Origin: Vibrio ulleungensis
Lineage (GTDB): Bacteria > Pseudomonadota > Gammaproteobacteria > Enterobacterales > Vibrionaceae
Direction: 5' to 3'
Length of the DNA: 64,000 nt
NCBI RefSeq assembly: GCF_016900875.1
Contig: NZ_JAFEUM010000005.1
Span: forward strand, 186,001 to 250,000
This document shows, piece after piece, positions 27,800 through 36,836 of this stretch (position 1 is its first letter; every line of letters begins with the position of its first letter). The notes beneath the pieces are model-generated. The model did not search any database. It was not told the DNA's origin and worked only from the letters and a program-made list of their open reading frames with translations. The position numbers were made by a program, and so were the translations under genes.

Positions 27800-29669
27800 T
27801 GTCAACGGTTGTGACTGGCAGCTCATCAGCCACCTCGTCAGTCTGAGACTGCTTGTCTTCAGCACCAAACTCGGCCCAACTGAGTTGTCTATCGACAACG
27901 CAGCTTTCGTCAATGGATAGTACACCGGTTTGACCTTTGTATTCGAACTCTGGCTCAAGCTTCATGTTCGGCAACGCATGCGTCAGTGAATAGGCATCCA
28001 TCCCTAAAGCAAACAGGCGCTTTTGAGCATGACTCGATTTTTCCCAGATGAACTCATACTGCTCTTTCACTTTAGGGTCTGGGTCGGCGAGAAACGGAAT
28101 GTCACTGTAGGTTACACCAGTGAGATCCAGAGTTGCGTTGTTGCCACCAGAGTTACTGTAGGAACTAGCAAAAACAGCAGGTGCCTGCGCTTCTGGGTTT
28201 ATCGCTACATCAATAAAGGGTTTTATCAGATTAAGATCGCTGTCTTTGGCGACAATATAGACGGCATCTATATCGCGACGACTGCGTGCTTCGCCTTCTA
28301 GTGTAGTGTCAAAAAGCGCACTCAGTTGAGCAATGCGAGCATCGCTATTTCGAATATCGAAAGCGGTATTGATTATGTATTGAAGCTCACGCTGATTCTT
28401 AAAGTAGACATCGTCAGATGCTGTGTTCGAGATAGTCTGCCACTGTGCGTCAAAGGCCGCTTGCATACGTTTACCGTAGCTATTGTTTGGAGCAACAAAT
28501 AGTGGGAATCGATACCCTAAATCAAACAGGTGCTGAGCTGCCTCTGCGGCTTCTTGCTCAGGTGATAATGTAATGTAGCAAAGAGATTGGTCTTCCAAGA
28601 TCTCATCAGGGAAGTTTAGTGCAAGCATTGGGATTGGAGTTATGCTGGCTTGTTGCGATACTTGCAACTCTTCGATGGTATTTTTCTGTAGTGGCCCAAC
28701 AATAAAATCAGAGTTGTTAGTAGCAAGTTCTTGCTCTAACTGTTCAATGGATTTCCCATCAGTGTCAATCACACTAAAACGCAGAGTTTCATCACGCTCT
28801 TTATCATTGAACAGAGCGAATAAAAATCCATCACGAATGACGCTGGCTTGTTTGGCATATTTTCCACTCAGTGGTAGCAGTAAGGCTGTATTACTCGCTG
28901 TGACGATATCCATCGCCAAGACTTCTTTGATCGCGTTTGGCGTGTAAAAGGCGGCAGGGTGATCAAAGTTTTCGTTTAAGAAAAGCTCATAGCGGCGTTT
29001 CTGGTTGGCAAAATCGTTCGGGTACTGCTGGGCGATCGACGCCAGATTGATCCACCCTTGAAGGTCTTGATTTTGGGTGTCGAATGCAGCAAGTTCATCG
29101 GCCGAGTAAGTGTTGAGTCGTGACCAGATGCTGTCAGAGAACGTTTGACGCTGCTCTTGAGTCAGATAAGAAAACCCTGATACCAACTCTTCAAACCCTG
29201 AAAGAGGATCAAACAAAGCAAAATAGATCTCAGAACGGGTTTGGTGGTATTTAGCCCAAGTTGAATCTTCAAGCACCCAGTTAGGTAAGAAGTTTAGCTG
29301 TCGAATGGCATCGGTAGGCTGGTCTTTAGCTAACAACAAGTCAGCTCGACTCAATTGCCATAGAGCTTGTTGCTGCGGAGACATCTCTGATTGCGCCAAT
29401 CTACGCATAATGCGGTCGGCAAGATCCAAGTCACCTTCGTTGATAGCAACATCAAAGGCGATCAGTAACCAGTCCACTTGCTCACTGCCACTGCTTCTAT
29501 CTGCCTGTAGTAGGTAGTAAGCCGAATCTTGATTCTCGGCGACTTGTTGATTGACGCTAGTCTCGGTTGGCTGGTCGGGGGTACTGCCACACGCTACTAA
29601 AAATAGAGAAAGAGCGATAGGTGAGAGTACGCGTGATACACTGTGTCGATTGAGTCGTTTTTCGGCCAT
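27792..29669 (-). CDS. lpoA: penicillin-binding protein activator LpoA
   Basis: The outer membrane lipoprotein is about 625 residues from MAEKRLNRHS, with a lipobox LFLVAC giving the acylated Cys. The N-terminal TPR-like helical domain covers about 35-240. The C-terminal domain resembles periplasmic binding proteins (ALLLPLSGKYAKQA). LpoA spans the periplasm to activate PBP1a peptidoglycan synthase. It heads the lpoA-yraN-diaA-dolP unit and is divergent from rsmI, with only about 60 bp between starts. Confidence 0.94.
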   Translation of the reverse strand: MAEKRLNRHSVSRVLSPIALSLFLVACGSTPDQPTETSVNQQVAENQDSAYYLLQADRSSGSEQVDWLLIAFDVAINEGDLDLADRIMRRLAQSEMSPQQQALWQLSRADLLLAKDQPTDAIRQLNFLPNWVLEDSTWAKYHQTRSEIYFALFDPLSGFEELVSGFSYLTQEQRQTFSDSIWSRLNTYSADELAAFDTQNQDLQGWINLASIAQQYPNDFANQKRRYELFLNENFDHPAAFYTPNAIKEVLAMDIVTASNTALLLPLSGKYAKQASVIRDGFLFALFNDKERDETLRFSVIDTDGKSIEQLEQELATNNSDFIVGPLQKNTIEELQVSQQASITPIPMLALNFPDEILEDQSLCYITLSPEQEAAEAAQHLFDLGYRFPLFVAPNNSYGKRMQAAFDAQWQTISNTASDDVYFKNQRELQYIINTAFDIRNSDARIAQLSALFDTTLEGEARSRRDIDAVYIVAKDSDLNLIKPFIDVAINPEAQAPAVFASSYSNSGGNNATLDLTGVTYSDIPFLADPDPKVKEQYEFIWEKSSHAQKRLFALGMDAYSLTHALPNMKLEPEFEYKGQTGVLSIDESCVVDRQLSWAEFGAEDKQSQTDEVADELPVTTVDNE

Positions 29670-29730
29670 GTTAAACTGCTGAATTAGTTGCAATACCCTC
29701 TATATTAATCCCTTGAGTGATGGTAAACAA

Positions 29731-30594
29731 ATGACAGATAACATTTTGCACCCTGCAGAGGTCTCAACTCTCTATATTGTGCCTACTCCAATAGGCAATT
29801 TGGGCGATATTACCCAGCGCAGCATCGACATATTATCGAGCGTAGACGTGATTGCAGCTGAGGATACAAGGCATACGGGGAAATTACTGTCGCACTTAGG
29901 TGTGCAAACAAAAACTTTTGCACTGCATGATCACAATGAACAGCAAAAAGCCGCTTATTTGATCGAAAGATTGCAAAATGGCGAGTCCATAGCCTTAGTT
30001 TCGGATGCGGGAACGCCTCTTATTAGTGATCCTGGCTATCATCTGGTGACTCAATGTCGTGACGCTGGGGTTAAAGTTGTTCCTTTACCTGGTGCTTGCG
30101 CCGTCATTACCGCGTTGTGTGCATCAGGACTTCCTTCTGACCGTTTTAGCTTTGAAGGATTTTTGCCCGCTAAGAGCAAAGGGCGTAAAGACAAGCTCAA
30201 AGACGTTGAGCAGATGCCACACACGACCATCTTTTATGAGTCTCCTCACCGTATTACAGACTCATTAAAGGACATGCTGGAGGTGTTAGGCCCCGATAGA
30301 GAAGTGGTGATGGCTCGTGAATTAACCAAAACCTTTGAAACCTTCAAGAAGCTGCCACTCGGTGAGCTCGTAGAATGGGTAACTGCTGACAGCAACCAGC
30401 AACGAGGTGAAATGGTGTTATTGGTTCATGGTTACCGCGAAACGACCACTGAAGAAATGTCGCCAGAGGTCATCCGCACGTTGACGGCTATAGCAAAAGA
30501 GTTACCTCTTAAAAAGGCCGCTGCAATAACAGCGGAACTATTTAGCCTGAAAAAGAATGCGCTTTATAAGTGGGGATTGGAGAATTTAGAGTAG
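29731..30594 (+). CDS. rsmI: 16S rRNA (cytidine1402-2'-O)-methyltransferase
   Basis: The product is 287 residues from ATG 29731 ([11 protein letters not shown]); a TTG six codons upstream is possible. This tetrapyrrole-methylase-fold enzyme has [18 protein letters not shown] at the N terminus, [11 protein letters not shown], and the SAM-binding [12 protein letters not shown]. It 2'-O-methylates C1402 in the 30S decoding centre. It is divergent from lpoA, as in other gammaproteobacteria. Here it is followed by an unusual GC-rich spacer and then rpsP. Confidence 0.95.
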   Translation: MTDNILHPAEVSTLYIVPTPIGNLGDITQRSIDILSSVDVIAAEDTRHTGKLLSHLGVQTKTFALHDHNEQQKAAYLIERLQNGESIALVSDAGTPLISDPGYHLVTQCRDAGVKVVPLPGACAVITALCASGLPSDRFSFEGFLPAKSKGRKDKLKDVEQMPHTTIFYESPHRITDSLKDMLEVLGPDREVVMARELTKTFETFKKLPLGELVEWVTADSNQQRGEMVLLVHGYRETTTEEMSPEVIRTLTAIAKELPLKKAAAITAELFSLKKNALYKWGLENLE

Positions 30595-30596
30595 CG

Positions 30597-30760
30597 AAGT
30601 ATAAGCAAGGCGCTTCGCTTCGAGAGGCGAGGACGCTTCGCTGCGAGGCGCGGGCATCAAGACCGGCCCAATCTCGCGTCAGCAAGCGTTGTACCGGTAG
30701 TGATCCACGAAAGCCCAGCTGCTTTTCCTCGCCCCTCGCTTCTCGCCCCTTATGCCCTTC
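30597..30760. repeat. GC-rich imperfect repeat region between rsmI and rpsP
   Basis: Two tandem imperfect repeats share CGCTTCGCT and GCGAG (about 30609-30632 and 30632-30652). About 75 bp downstream is a C-rich run, CCTCGCCCCTCGCTTCTCGC, whose TCCTCGCC (30726-30733) is the inverse of GGCGAGGA (30626-30633). The base composition is far more GC-rich than the flanking DNA. There is no supported gene. It may be a mobile repeat or a rearrangement scar. Confidence 0.65.
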
Positions 30761-30838
30761 TTCTAAGTGTTTTCAAACTGTTACCCAGCTCACACAATCG
30801 ATTTGATACCGAGACTGGTTAAAAAGTGCCTAAACCCC

Positions 30839-30866
30839 TTGCAAAGAAACGTAATAAGAGTAAAAT
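30839..30866 (+). promoter_or_regulatory. rpsP operon promoter
   Basis: TTGCAA (30839-30844), a 16-bp spacer and TAAAAT (30861-30866) lie about 110 bp before rpsP. The long leader that follows contains no reading frame I would support. Confidence 0.55.
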
Positions 30867-30973
30867 TCCGAGGCTTTATTTTGGCACGAGACCCCAGACT
30901 TACGTTTTGAGTTACTCAAGACGGCGCAGTTGTTGGGGTTAATTTTATTTTTGAGAAAGCAAAGAGGAACGAC

Positions 30974-31222
30974 ATGGTTACCATTCGTTTGGCACGTCAC
31001 GGCGCTAAGAAGCGTCCATTTTACCAAATCGTAGTGGCTGATAGCCGCAAAGCGGCTACTGGCCGTTTCATCGAAAAAGTAGGTTTTTTCAACCCTACTG
31101 CTAAAGGTCAAGAAGAAGGTCTACGTCTAGACCTAGACCGTGTGAACCACTGGGTTTCGCAGGGCGCTACCGTTTCTGACCGCGTAGCTAAGCTAGTTAA
31201 AGACGCTTCTAAAGCGGCTTAA
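30974..31222 (+). CDS. rpsP: 30S ribosomal protein S16
   Basis: The 82-residue S16 is full length, with [20 protein letters not shown] and [20 protein letters not shown]. The ribosome binding site is AGAGGAAC. It is first in the rpsP-rimM-trmD-rplS operon. In most related genomes ffh lies immediately upstream; here rsmI does. Confidence 0.99.
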   Translation: MVTIRLARHGAKKRPFYQIVVADSRKAATGRFIEKVGFFNPTAKGQEEGLRLDLDRVNHWVSQGATVSDRVAKLVKDASKAA

Positions 31223-31252
31223 TTGGCCATTTTCGGTGTATAAGGATTAAAC

Positions 31253-31783
31253 ATGAGTGAACAAAACGAAGCAATTATTGTAGGCAAGTTTGGTGCTACC
31301 TATGGTATTCGTGGTTGGCTTAAGGTTCATTCCTTCACAGAAAATCCTGAAAGTATTTTTGAGTATAGCCCTTGGTTAGTTAACCAAAATGGCAACTGGG
31401 TTGAACACAAAGTAGAGAGCTGGAAGCGTCATAACAAAGGTTATGTGTGTAAGCTTGAAGGCCTAGATGTACGTGAAAGCGCGCATTTGATGGTCAACTT
31501 TGAAATCAGCGTTAATCCAGCCGCTTTACCAGAGCTGTCAGAAGATGAGTTCTACTGGCGTGAATTGTTTGGCATGAAAGTAGTCACCACAAAAGGTTAC
31601 GACTTAGGGGAGGTCACTGACATCCTCGAGACAGGTTCAAACGATGTTTTGGTAGTCAAAGCGAACTTAAAAGATGCTTTTGGACAAAAGGAACGCTTAA
31701 TTCCGTTCCTTGAAGAGCAAGTGATCATGAATGTTGATCGCGAAGCTCAACGGATCGAAGTTGACTGGGATCCTGGATTCTAA
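31253..31783 (+). CDS. rimM: 16S rRNA processing/ribosome maturation factor RimM
   Basis: The 176-residue protein has the N-terminal RimM beta-barrel ([21 protein letters not shown]) and a C-terminal PRC-barrel ([30 protein letters not shown]). RimM assists 30S head assembly by binding S19. It is 30 bp after rpsP and 20 bp before trmD, which supports one transcript. Confidence 0.97.
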   Translation: MSEQNEAIIVGKFGATYGIRGWLKVHSFTENPESIFEYSPWLVNQNGNWVEHKVESWKRHNKGYVCKLEGLDVRESAHLMVNFEISVNPAALPELSEDEFYWRELFGMKVVTTKGYDLGEVTDILETGSNDVLVVKANLKDAFGQKERLIPFLEEQVIMNVDREAQRIEVDWDPGF

Positions 31784-31803
31784 CTTACTCATCGGAGGCG
31801 AAC

Positions 31804-32550
31804 ATGTGGATTGGGGTGATTAGCCTGTTTCCTGAAATGTTCAAAGCCGTTACCGATTACGGAGTAACTGGTCAAGCGGTAAAAAAAGGGGTGTTGTCTA
31901 TCAACACGTGGAATCCTCGAGATTTTACGCACGATAAACATCGCACTGTCGACGACAGACCCTACGGGGGCGGCCCTGGCATGTTAATGATGGTTCAGCC
32001 TTTGCGCGACGCTATCACAACAGCTAAAGAGCACGCACCTGGTAAGACGAAAGTCATCTACCTGTCACCTCAAGGTCGCAAGCTCGACCAACAAGGTGTT
32101 GAAGAGCTGTCTACGAGTGAGAACTTAGTTCTGATTTGCGGACGCTACGAAGGGATAGATGAGCGTATTATCGAGTCAATGGTAGACGAAGAATGGTCTA
32201 TCGGCGATTTTGTAATGACGGGTGGCGAACTGCCAGCCATGACGTTAATTGATTCAGTCGCTCGGTTTGTACCGGGAGTACTTGGGGATATGGCGTCAGC
32301 AGAAGAAGATTCTTTTGCCAATGGCTTGCTAGATTGTCCACACTACACACGCCCTGAAGTGTTAGACGACAAAGAAGTACCTTCGGTACTCAAGTCGGGT
32401 AACCACAAGGACATTCGTCGCTGGCGACTAAAACAGTCGTTAGGCCGGACTTGGCTAAGAAGACCAGAGATGCTGGAAAACCTAGCTCTGACTGACGAAC
32501 AGGAAAAATTGCTTGTCGAGTTCATTGGTGAACACGAAAACAACAAGTAA
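31804..32550 (+). CDS. trmD: tRNA (guanine37-N1)-methyltransferase
   Basis: The 248-residue SPOUT methyltransferase starts [13 protein letters not shown]. The trefoil-knot SAM site is visible in [20 protein letters not shown] and [12 protein letters not shown]. It methylates G37 of tRNAs and prevents frameshifting. It lies between rimM and rplS in the standard order, with GGAGG just before the ATG. Confidence 0.98.
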   Translation: MWIGVISLFPEMFKAVTDYGVTGQAVKKGVLSINTWNPRDFTHDKHRTVDDRPYGGGPGMLMMVQPLRDAITTAKEHAPGKTKVIYLSPQGRKLDQQGVEELSTSENLVLICGRYEGIDERIIESMVDEEWSIGDFVMTGGELPAMTLIDSVARFVPGVLGDMASAEEDSFANGLLDCPHYTRPEVLDDKEVPSVLKSGNHKDIRRWRLKQSLGRTWLRRPEMLENLALTDEQEKLLVEFIGEHENNK

Positions 32551-32590
32551 TTAATATATTTAGATTCAGTTTATTCTAGGGTATAGAAAC

Positions 32591-32944
32591 ATGAGTAATA
32601 TCATTAACGCTCTTGAGCAAGAGCAGCTTAAAACAGATCTTCCTAAATTCGCACCAGGTGACACTGTTGTGGTTCAGGTTAAAGTAAAAGAAGGTGACCG
32701 TGAGCGTCTACAGGCATTCGAAGGCGTTGTAATCGCAATTCGTAACCGTGGTCTTCACTCAGCATTTACCGTTCGTAAAATCTCTAACGGTGAAGGTGTT
32801 GAGCGTTCGTTCCAAACTCACTCTCCAATGGTTGATAGCATCGAAGTTAAACGCCGTGGTGCAGTACGTCGTGCCAAGTTGTACTACCTACGTGAGCGTT
32901 CTGGTAAGTCAGCTCGTATTAAAGAGAAACTTGCTAAGAAGTAA
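32591..32944 (+). CDS. rplS: 50S ribosomal protein L19
   Basis: The 117-residue L19 has [18 protein letters not shown], the loop [19 protein letters not shown] and a basic C terminus [21 protein letters not shown]. It lies at the 30S-50S interface. It ends the rpsP operon and is followed by a strong terminator facing yacG. Confidence 0.99.
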   Translation: MSNIINALEQEQLKTDLPKFAPGDTVVVQVKVKEGDRERLQAFEGVVIAIRNRGLHSAFTVRKISNGEGVERSFQTHSPMVDSIEVKRRGAVRRAKLYYLRERSGKSARIKEKLAKK

Positions 32945-32970
32945 TGCACAACCTGCATTCTCTCAGTACG

Positions 32971-33000
32971 AAAACGGAGCCTTAAGGCTCCGTTTTTTTT
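32971..33000 (+). terminator. rpsP-rplS operon terminator
   Basis: AAAACGGAGCC-TTAA-GGCTCCGTTTT is a perfect 11-bp stem followed by a run of T. Its A-rich 5' side may also stop transcripts from the yacG side. Confidence 0.95.
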
Positions 33001-33052
33001 GCTCCAAATTGTTGGGGCTAATGATCGTTGGTGGTCTAATTTGCCACGGACC

Positions 33053-33247
33053 TTAATACTCGTCTTCAGACCATCCGTCACTGTCGGACATATCTGGCGC
33101 ACCAGGAATACTGTTCTCTTCTTCTGCCCACTCACCAAAATCGATCAGTTGGCACTGCTTAGAGCAAAATGGTCGGTAGATGCTTTTCTCGCTCCACACA
33201 ACAGGTGTTTTGCATTGTGGGCAAGGTACGGTGGTAACTTTGTTCAT
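33053..33247 (-). CDS. yacG: DNA gyrase inhibitor YacG (zinc protein)
   Basis: The 64-residue protein has a treble-clef zinc motif, [10 protein letters not shown] then [15 protein letters not shown], with four Cys ligands, and an acidic disordered C-terminal tail. E. coli YacG binds GyrB and inhibits gyrase. It is the last gene of the pilA-to-yacG unit; its start is about 10 bp after the zapD stop. Confidence 0.95.
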   Translation of the reverse strand: MNKVTTVPCPQCKTPVVWSEKSIYRPFCSKQCQLIDFGEWAEEENSIPGAPDMSDSDGWSEDEY

Positions 33248-33256
33248 AGTGGTACT

Positions 33257-34000
33257 CTATTGGCAGACCGCCAAGTCAAACTCAACGTCTTGACTGCTGG
33301 CTTGTCCGTTTTCAAAATTGACAAATTTTATGGCGAAACGATTTTTATGACCCGATATGGTAGGTAATACACCATAGTTCATGGGAATATTTAATCGCAG
33401 GATATTGGCCTCTTCAGCATCGCTTTGAAAGAAACCGTTGCGTGCAATCTGGGCGTGATAGACTCCCGTCTCCCGCGTAAGCTTAAGCCACTGGTTAAGA
33501 GCGGCATTCAAAGCACTGACACTTTCTATCCAGCGCTGAGCATCTTGTTGCCTACGCTCAATCGGAAGGTGTAACCAATAGTGAAGGCTTGGCAAATCAA
33601 AACAGCAACTGCCACCTGGTAAACTAAATCGCTGCCTAACCACGCTCAAAAATCGGTCTTCTTTTAGAGAGACCCCAAAACGCTCTGAACTCATGAGTCC
33701 ACGGTGAACTGCGTCTAGATCGTTAAGAACCGATTGCAACATCTGTTGGTTTACGCCATCGACGTTAAGCCAGTTGCGATAACTAATACGTTGCTTTTCA
33801 AGGTCTTTAGCGAGTTCAGCTTTTAGCTGGATCTGTTCAAATATATCCAACAGATCAAACATTGAACGAAACAGCACTTGATAGTGCTGAGGGTCAGCAA
33901 AATCTGAGCAGTGATTTATTTGGCGCAATAGCGCTTCGACACGTAAATAGATACGTGTTTTTTCATTGAGAGGATGCTCAAATTTGTGAATGGTGCTCAT
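33257..34000 (-). CDS. zapD: cell division protein ZapD
   Basis: The 247-residue DUF1342 protein starts [22 protein letters not shown] and contains NHCSDF and the conserved [20 protein letters not shown] segment. ZapD dimers bind the FtsZ C-terminal tail and bundle filaments. It lies between coaE and yacG, as in E. coli. Confidence 0.95.
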   Translation of the reverse strand: MSTIHKFEHPLNEKTRIYLRVEALLRQINHCSDFADPQHYQVLFRSMFDLLDIFEQIQLKAELAKDLEKQRISYRNWLNVDGVNQQMLQSVLNDLDAVHRGLMSSERFGVSLKEDRFLSVVRQRFSLPGGSCCFDLPSLHYWLHLPIERRQQDAQRWIESVSALNAALNQWLKLTRETGVYHAQIARNGFFQSDAEEANILRLNIPMNYGVLPTISGHKNRFAIKFVNFENGQASSQDVEFDLAVCQ

Positions 34001-34018
34001 GCAGTGCGTCCTTACCCG

Positions 34019-34639
34019 TTAGTCCTTGTATTTTGAACGATTTTTAGTGCTAATGGCTAGATACTTTTGGTGTAAATCTGTGACTTGTGCAAGCAGTTCA
34101 TGATTTGCTTGATCATTATCAATCACATCGTCGGCAATTGCTAGACGTTCCGCACGAGAAGCTTGCGAAGCGATGATGGATTTAACCTGTGAACTTGCCA
34201 CACCATCGCGTTGTTGAGTACGAGCAATTTGGGTTTCTTCTGCCACATCAACCACCAGAACCCTGTCGCATAGCTCGGTAAGCTGGTTTTCGACCAGTAG
34301 CGGCACGACCAAAAGGCAGTAATCTTCTTTTACATGCTGAATTTGCTGCAGTATCTGCTCGCGAATCAGTGGGTGCAATAGATTGTTTAGCCACTGTTTT
34401 TGTTCTTGATGACTAAAAATACGCTCTCTGAGTGCTGCGCGGTTTAGCGCACCGTCCACTACTATCTCATCTCCAAAGTGCGCTTGAATGGCCGCGAGAC
34501 CGGGTGTACCGGGTTCAACCACTTCTCTGGCGATGATGTCTGCATCAATAATGGGGACGCCAAACGTGTCGTGAAAACAGTTGGCAACCGTCGTTTTGCC
34601 ACTTGCGATCCCACCAGTGAGGCCAATAACATAGCTCAT
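34019..34639 (-). CDS. coaE: dephospho-CoA kinase
   Basis: The 206-residue P-loop kinase begins MSYVIGLTGGIASGKTTVAN (Walker A GGIASGKTT). The conserved DADIIAREVVEPGTPGL and HPLIR segments are present. It phosphorylates dephospho-CoA in the last step of coenzyme A synthesis. It lies 2 bp after pilD, so it is part of the pil transcription unit by spacing, although metabolically unrelated. Confidence 0.97.
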   Translation of the reverse strand: MSYVIGLTGGIASGKTTVANCFHDTFGVPIIDADIIAREVVEPGTPGLAAIQAHFGDEIVVDGALNRAALRERIFSHQEQKQWLNNLLHPLIREQILQQIQHVKEDYCLLVVPLLVENQLTELCDRVLVVDVAEETQIARTQQRDGVASSQVKSIIASQASRAERLAIADDVIDNDQANHELLAQVTDLHQKYLAISTKNRSKYKD

Positions 34640-34641
34640 AG

Positions 34642-35511
34642 TTACATTCCTAGAAATCGAGACAAGTACCAGGTCACAATTTGCTCACCAAACATGACAT
34701 AAGCCCATCCCGCAATAGCAAGGTAGGGCCCAAATGGGAACGCTTTATCAATGCCTTGTTTTTTCAATCGTAATTGTATTACGCCAAAAATTAATCCCAC
34801 AAATGATGACATTAGCACAATCAGAGGCAGAGCCTGCCAACCCAACCAGGCACCTAGTGCGGCGAGCAATTTAAAGTCGCCGTAACCCATGCCTTCTTTC
34901 TTGGTCATGATTTTGAACACCCAATACAAGCTCCAAAGCGACATGTACCCAAGTACGGCGCCAATAACAGAACTGCTAAGGTCAACAGGAGAGTGGCCAA
35001 GTAATGCTAATACGATGCCCGCCCACATGAGTGGAAGTGTAAGGCTATCGGGGAGCAGCATGGTATCTAGGTCGATAAACGTTGCGGCAATTAGTACCCA
35101 AGTAAACACCACCAGCGCCATCCCAAATGGGGTCATGCCAAATTTAAGCGCTATGGCGGTACTCAGCACTGCAGTTAGCAGTTCCACCATAGGATAACGT
35201 GCTTTTATACTGGCTTTACAATGGTGACATTTGCCACGTAAAAATATCCAACTCAGCACCGGAATATTATCAATCGCGCGAATTTGGGTATTGCAGTGTG
35301 GGCAGGTAGAGCGCGGATTACTGAGATCATATTCGCCCTCTGGAGCAGGGACATTATACTTTGGAAATGCTTCAGAAAAGTCTTGCTGCCATTGCCTTTC
35401 CATCATAATAGGAAGTCTGTGGATCACAACATTCAGAAAACTGCCTACGATCAGACCAAGTACTGCAATGACTGCAGGATAAAGCCAAGGGTAAGAGTAA
35501 AAAAGTTCCAT
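34642..35511 (-). CDS. pilD: type IV prepilin peptidase/N-methyltransferase PilD
   Basis: The product is about 289 residues from [17 protein letters not shown] four codons earlier is an alternative. The cytoplasmic zinc loop has CPHCNTQIR and CHHCKASIK. The catalytic aspartates lie in [11 protein letters not shown] and [14 protein letters not shown], with multiple hydrophobic helices. It cleaves prepilin leaders after Gly and methylates the new N terminus. In Vibrio one such enzyme (VcpD) serves both pili and type II secretion. Confidence 0.95.
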   Translation of the reverse strand: MELFYSYPWLYPAVIAVLGLIVGSFLNVVIHRLPIMMERQWQQDFSEAFPKYNVPAPEGEYDLSNPRSTCPHCNTQIRAIDNIPVLSWIFLRGKCHHCKASIKARYPMVELLTAVLSTAIALKFGMTPFGMALVVFTWVLIAATFIDLDTMLLPDSLTLPLMWAGIVLALLGHSPVDLSSSVIGAVLGYMSLWSLYWVFKIMTKKEGMGYGDFKLLAALGAWLGWQALPLIVLMSSFVGLIFGVIQLRLKKQGIDKAFPFGPYLAIAGWAYVMFGEQIVTWYLSRFLGM

Positions 35512-35609
35512 TCTGTCTCTCATGATCACGAAGTGATTGAATTATCCCTGCTTACTCCCCTAAGGTGCAACCTAAATGCCTAAGTTTGTGGGAAAAATGA
35601 CGATTTGTA

Positions 35610-36836
35610 TCATCCCAGGTGATTCATAAGCTCGAAAATTGGAAGGTACATTGCAATCACGAGGCTTCCTACTATGCTGCCGAGGGTGACAATCATAACC
35701 GGTTCAATGAGTTGGCTTAGGTGGTCGACCTTGCTATCAATACTTTGTGTGAGTTGTTCGCTTCCGTGGATTAACATCTTTTCTAACTGACCGCTCTGCT
35801 CACCAATAGAGAGTAACTGCTGTCGGGTTTGATCAAATAGTTCACTATCGTGCAGTGATTGGGACAAGGTGTTACCGGACTCAAGTAACGAGCAGGTGAG
35901 GGTGATTTTCTGTTTTATGTAGTCATTGGTGCACGAGGCTTTGGCACAGGCTAGGCAGTGTAGCAACGGCATACCTGCCGCTAGAGTGATGGCCAATGTT
36001 TGGCATATACGACACCAAGCCAACTGTTTAAGGGTATCCCCAACAAGTGGAATGGCTAGAGCGTACTTGTGCATCAGAAGACGACCTAGACCGTTTCGTT
36101 GGTATATCCAACTAAGCGAGCCAAGCAGAGACAGTAGCCATAGGACTATTGTCAGTGAGTGCGCCTGTAGCCAATAAGATAGAGTTAAAACATATTGTGT
36201 AAATAATGGCAGGCTCCCCCCTAAACTGATAAACATCTGCTCAAACTCTGGGATCACTTGAGTGAGCATTAAATAGCAAACAATCATGGCAACAACAGTG
36301 ACTAGGGCAGGATAGATCAGCATTTTAGTTACTCTCTTTTTAAGGCGCTGACTTTTTTGTTGTAAAGTCGCAAGGTCGTTGAAACACCCTGCCAAATCGC
36401 CGTGTGCTTCTGCAATTTGAACTAAGTTGGCATAAAAGCCGTCAAATTTTTTGTCTGCCATACGCAGACTGTCAGACAGTGAAAGCCCTGAAGTTATGGC
36501 TAGCAAAATTTTACACAGCACTCGTTGTTGGGCTGCGTTCGAACTTCCTTTACGCATAATATTCAGTGACTGCTCTAGAGAGATTGAGCTCGCTAGTAGA
36601 GTGGCTAACTGGGTGGAAAATTCATTGAGCTGTTTAACAGTAAAAGTCGATTGAAAAACATTGGGTTGATAGACGCGGCTTTTCACACGCAGGGGTGTGA
36701 GCCCCATATGGCTAAACTGATGTTGCGCGTCTGACATAGACAGCGCATAAAAACGTCCAGTGCGAACCCGTCGTTTTGCATCTCTAGCGCGATAATGGAT
36801 ACAAAAGATGGTGGGTTGGAATGAGTCGATAGGCAT
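35610..36836 (-). CDS. pilC: type IV pilus inner-membrane platform protein PilC
   Basis: The 408-residue GspF/PilC family protein has two repeats of the T2SSF domain (near residues 70-190 and 270-395). Each carries the typical QLATLLASSISLEQSL or TLAAGMPLLHCL helix and three hydrophobic segments in all. It is the platform that couples the PilB motor to pilin assembly. The start is contiguous with the pilB stop, indicating coupled expression. Confidence 0.93.
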   Translation of the reverse strand: MPIDSFQPTIFCIHYRARDAKRRVRTGRFYALSMSDAQHQFSHMGLTPLRVKSRVYQPNVFQSTFTVKQLNEFSTQLATLLASSISLEQSLNIMRKGSSNAAQQRVLCKILLAITSGLSLSDSLRMADKKFDGFYANLVQIAEAHGDLAGCFNDLATLQQKSQRLKKRVTKMLIYPALVTVVAMIVCYLMLTQVIPEFEQMFISLGGSLPLFTQYVLTLSYWLQAHSLTIVLWLLSLLGSLSWIYQRNGLGRLLMHKYALAIPLVGDTLKQLAWCRICQTLAITLAAGMPLLHCLACAKASCTNDYIKQKITLTCSLLESGNTLSQSLHDSELFDQTRQQLLSIGEQSGQLEKMLIHGSEQLTQSIDSKVDHLSQLIEPVMIVTLGSIVGSLVIAMYLPIFELMNHLG

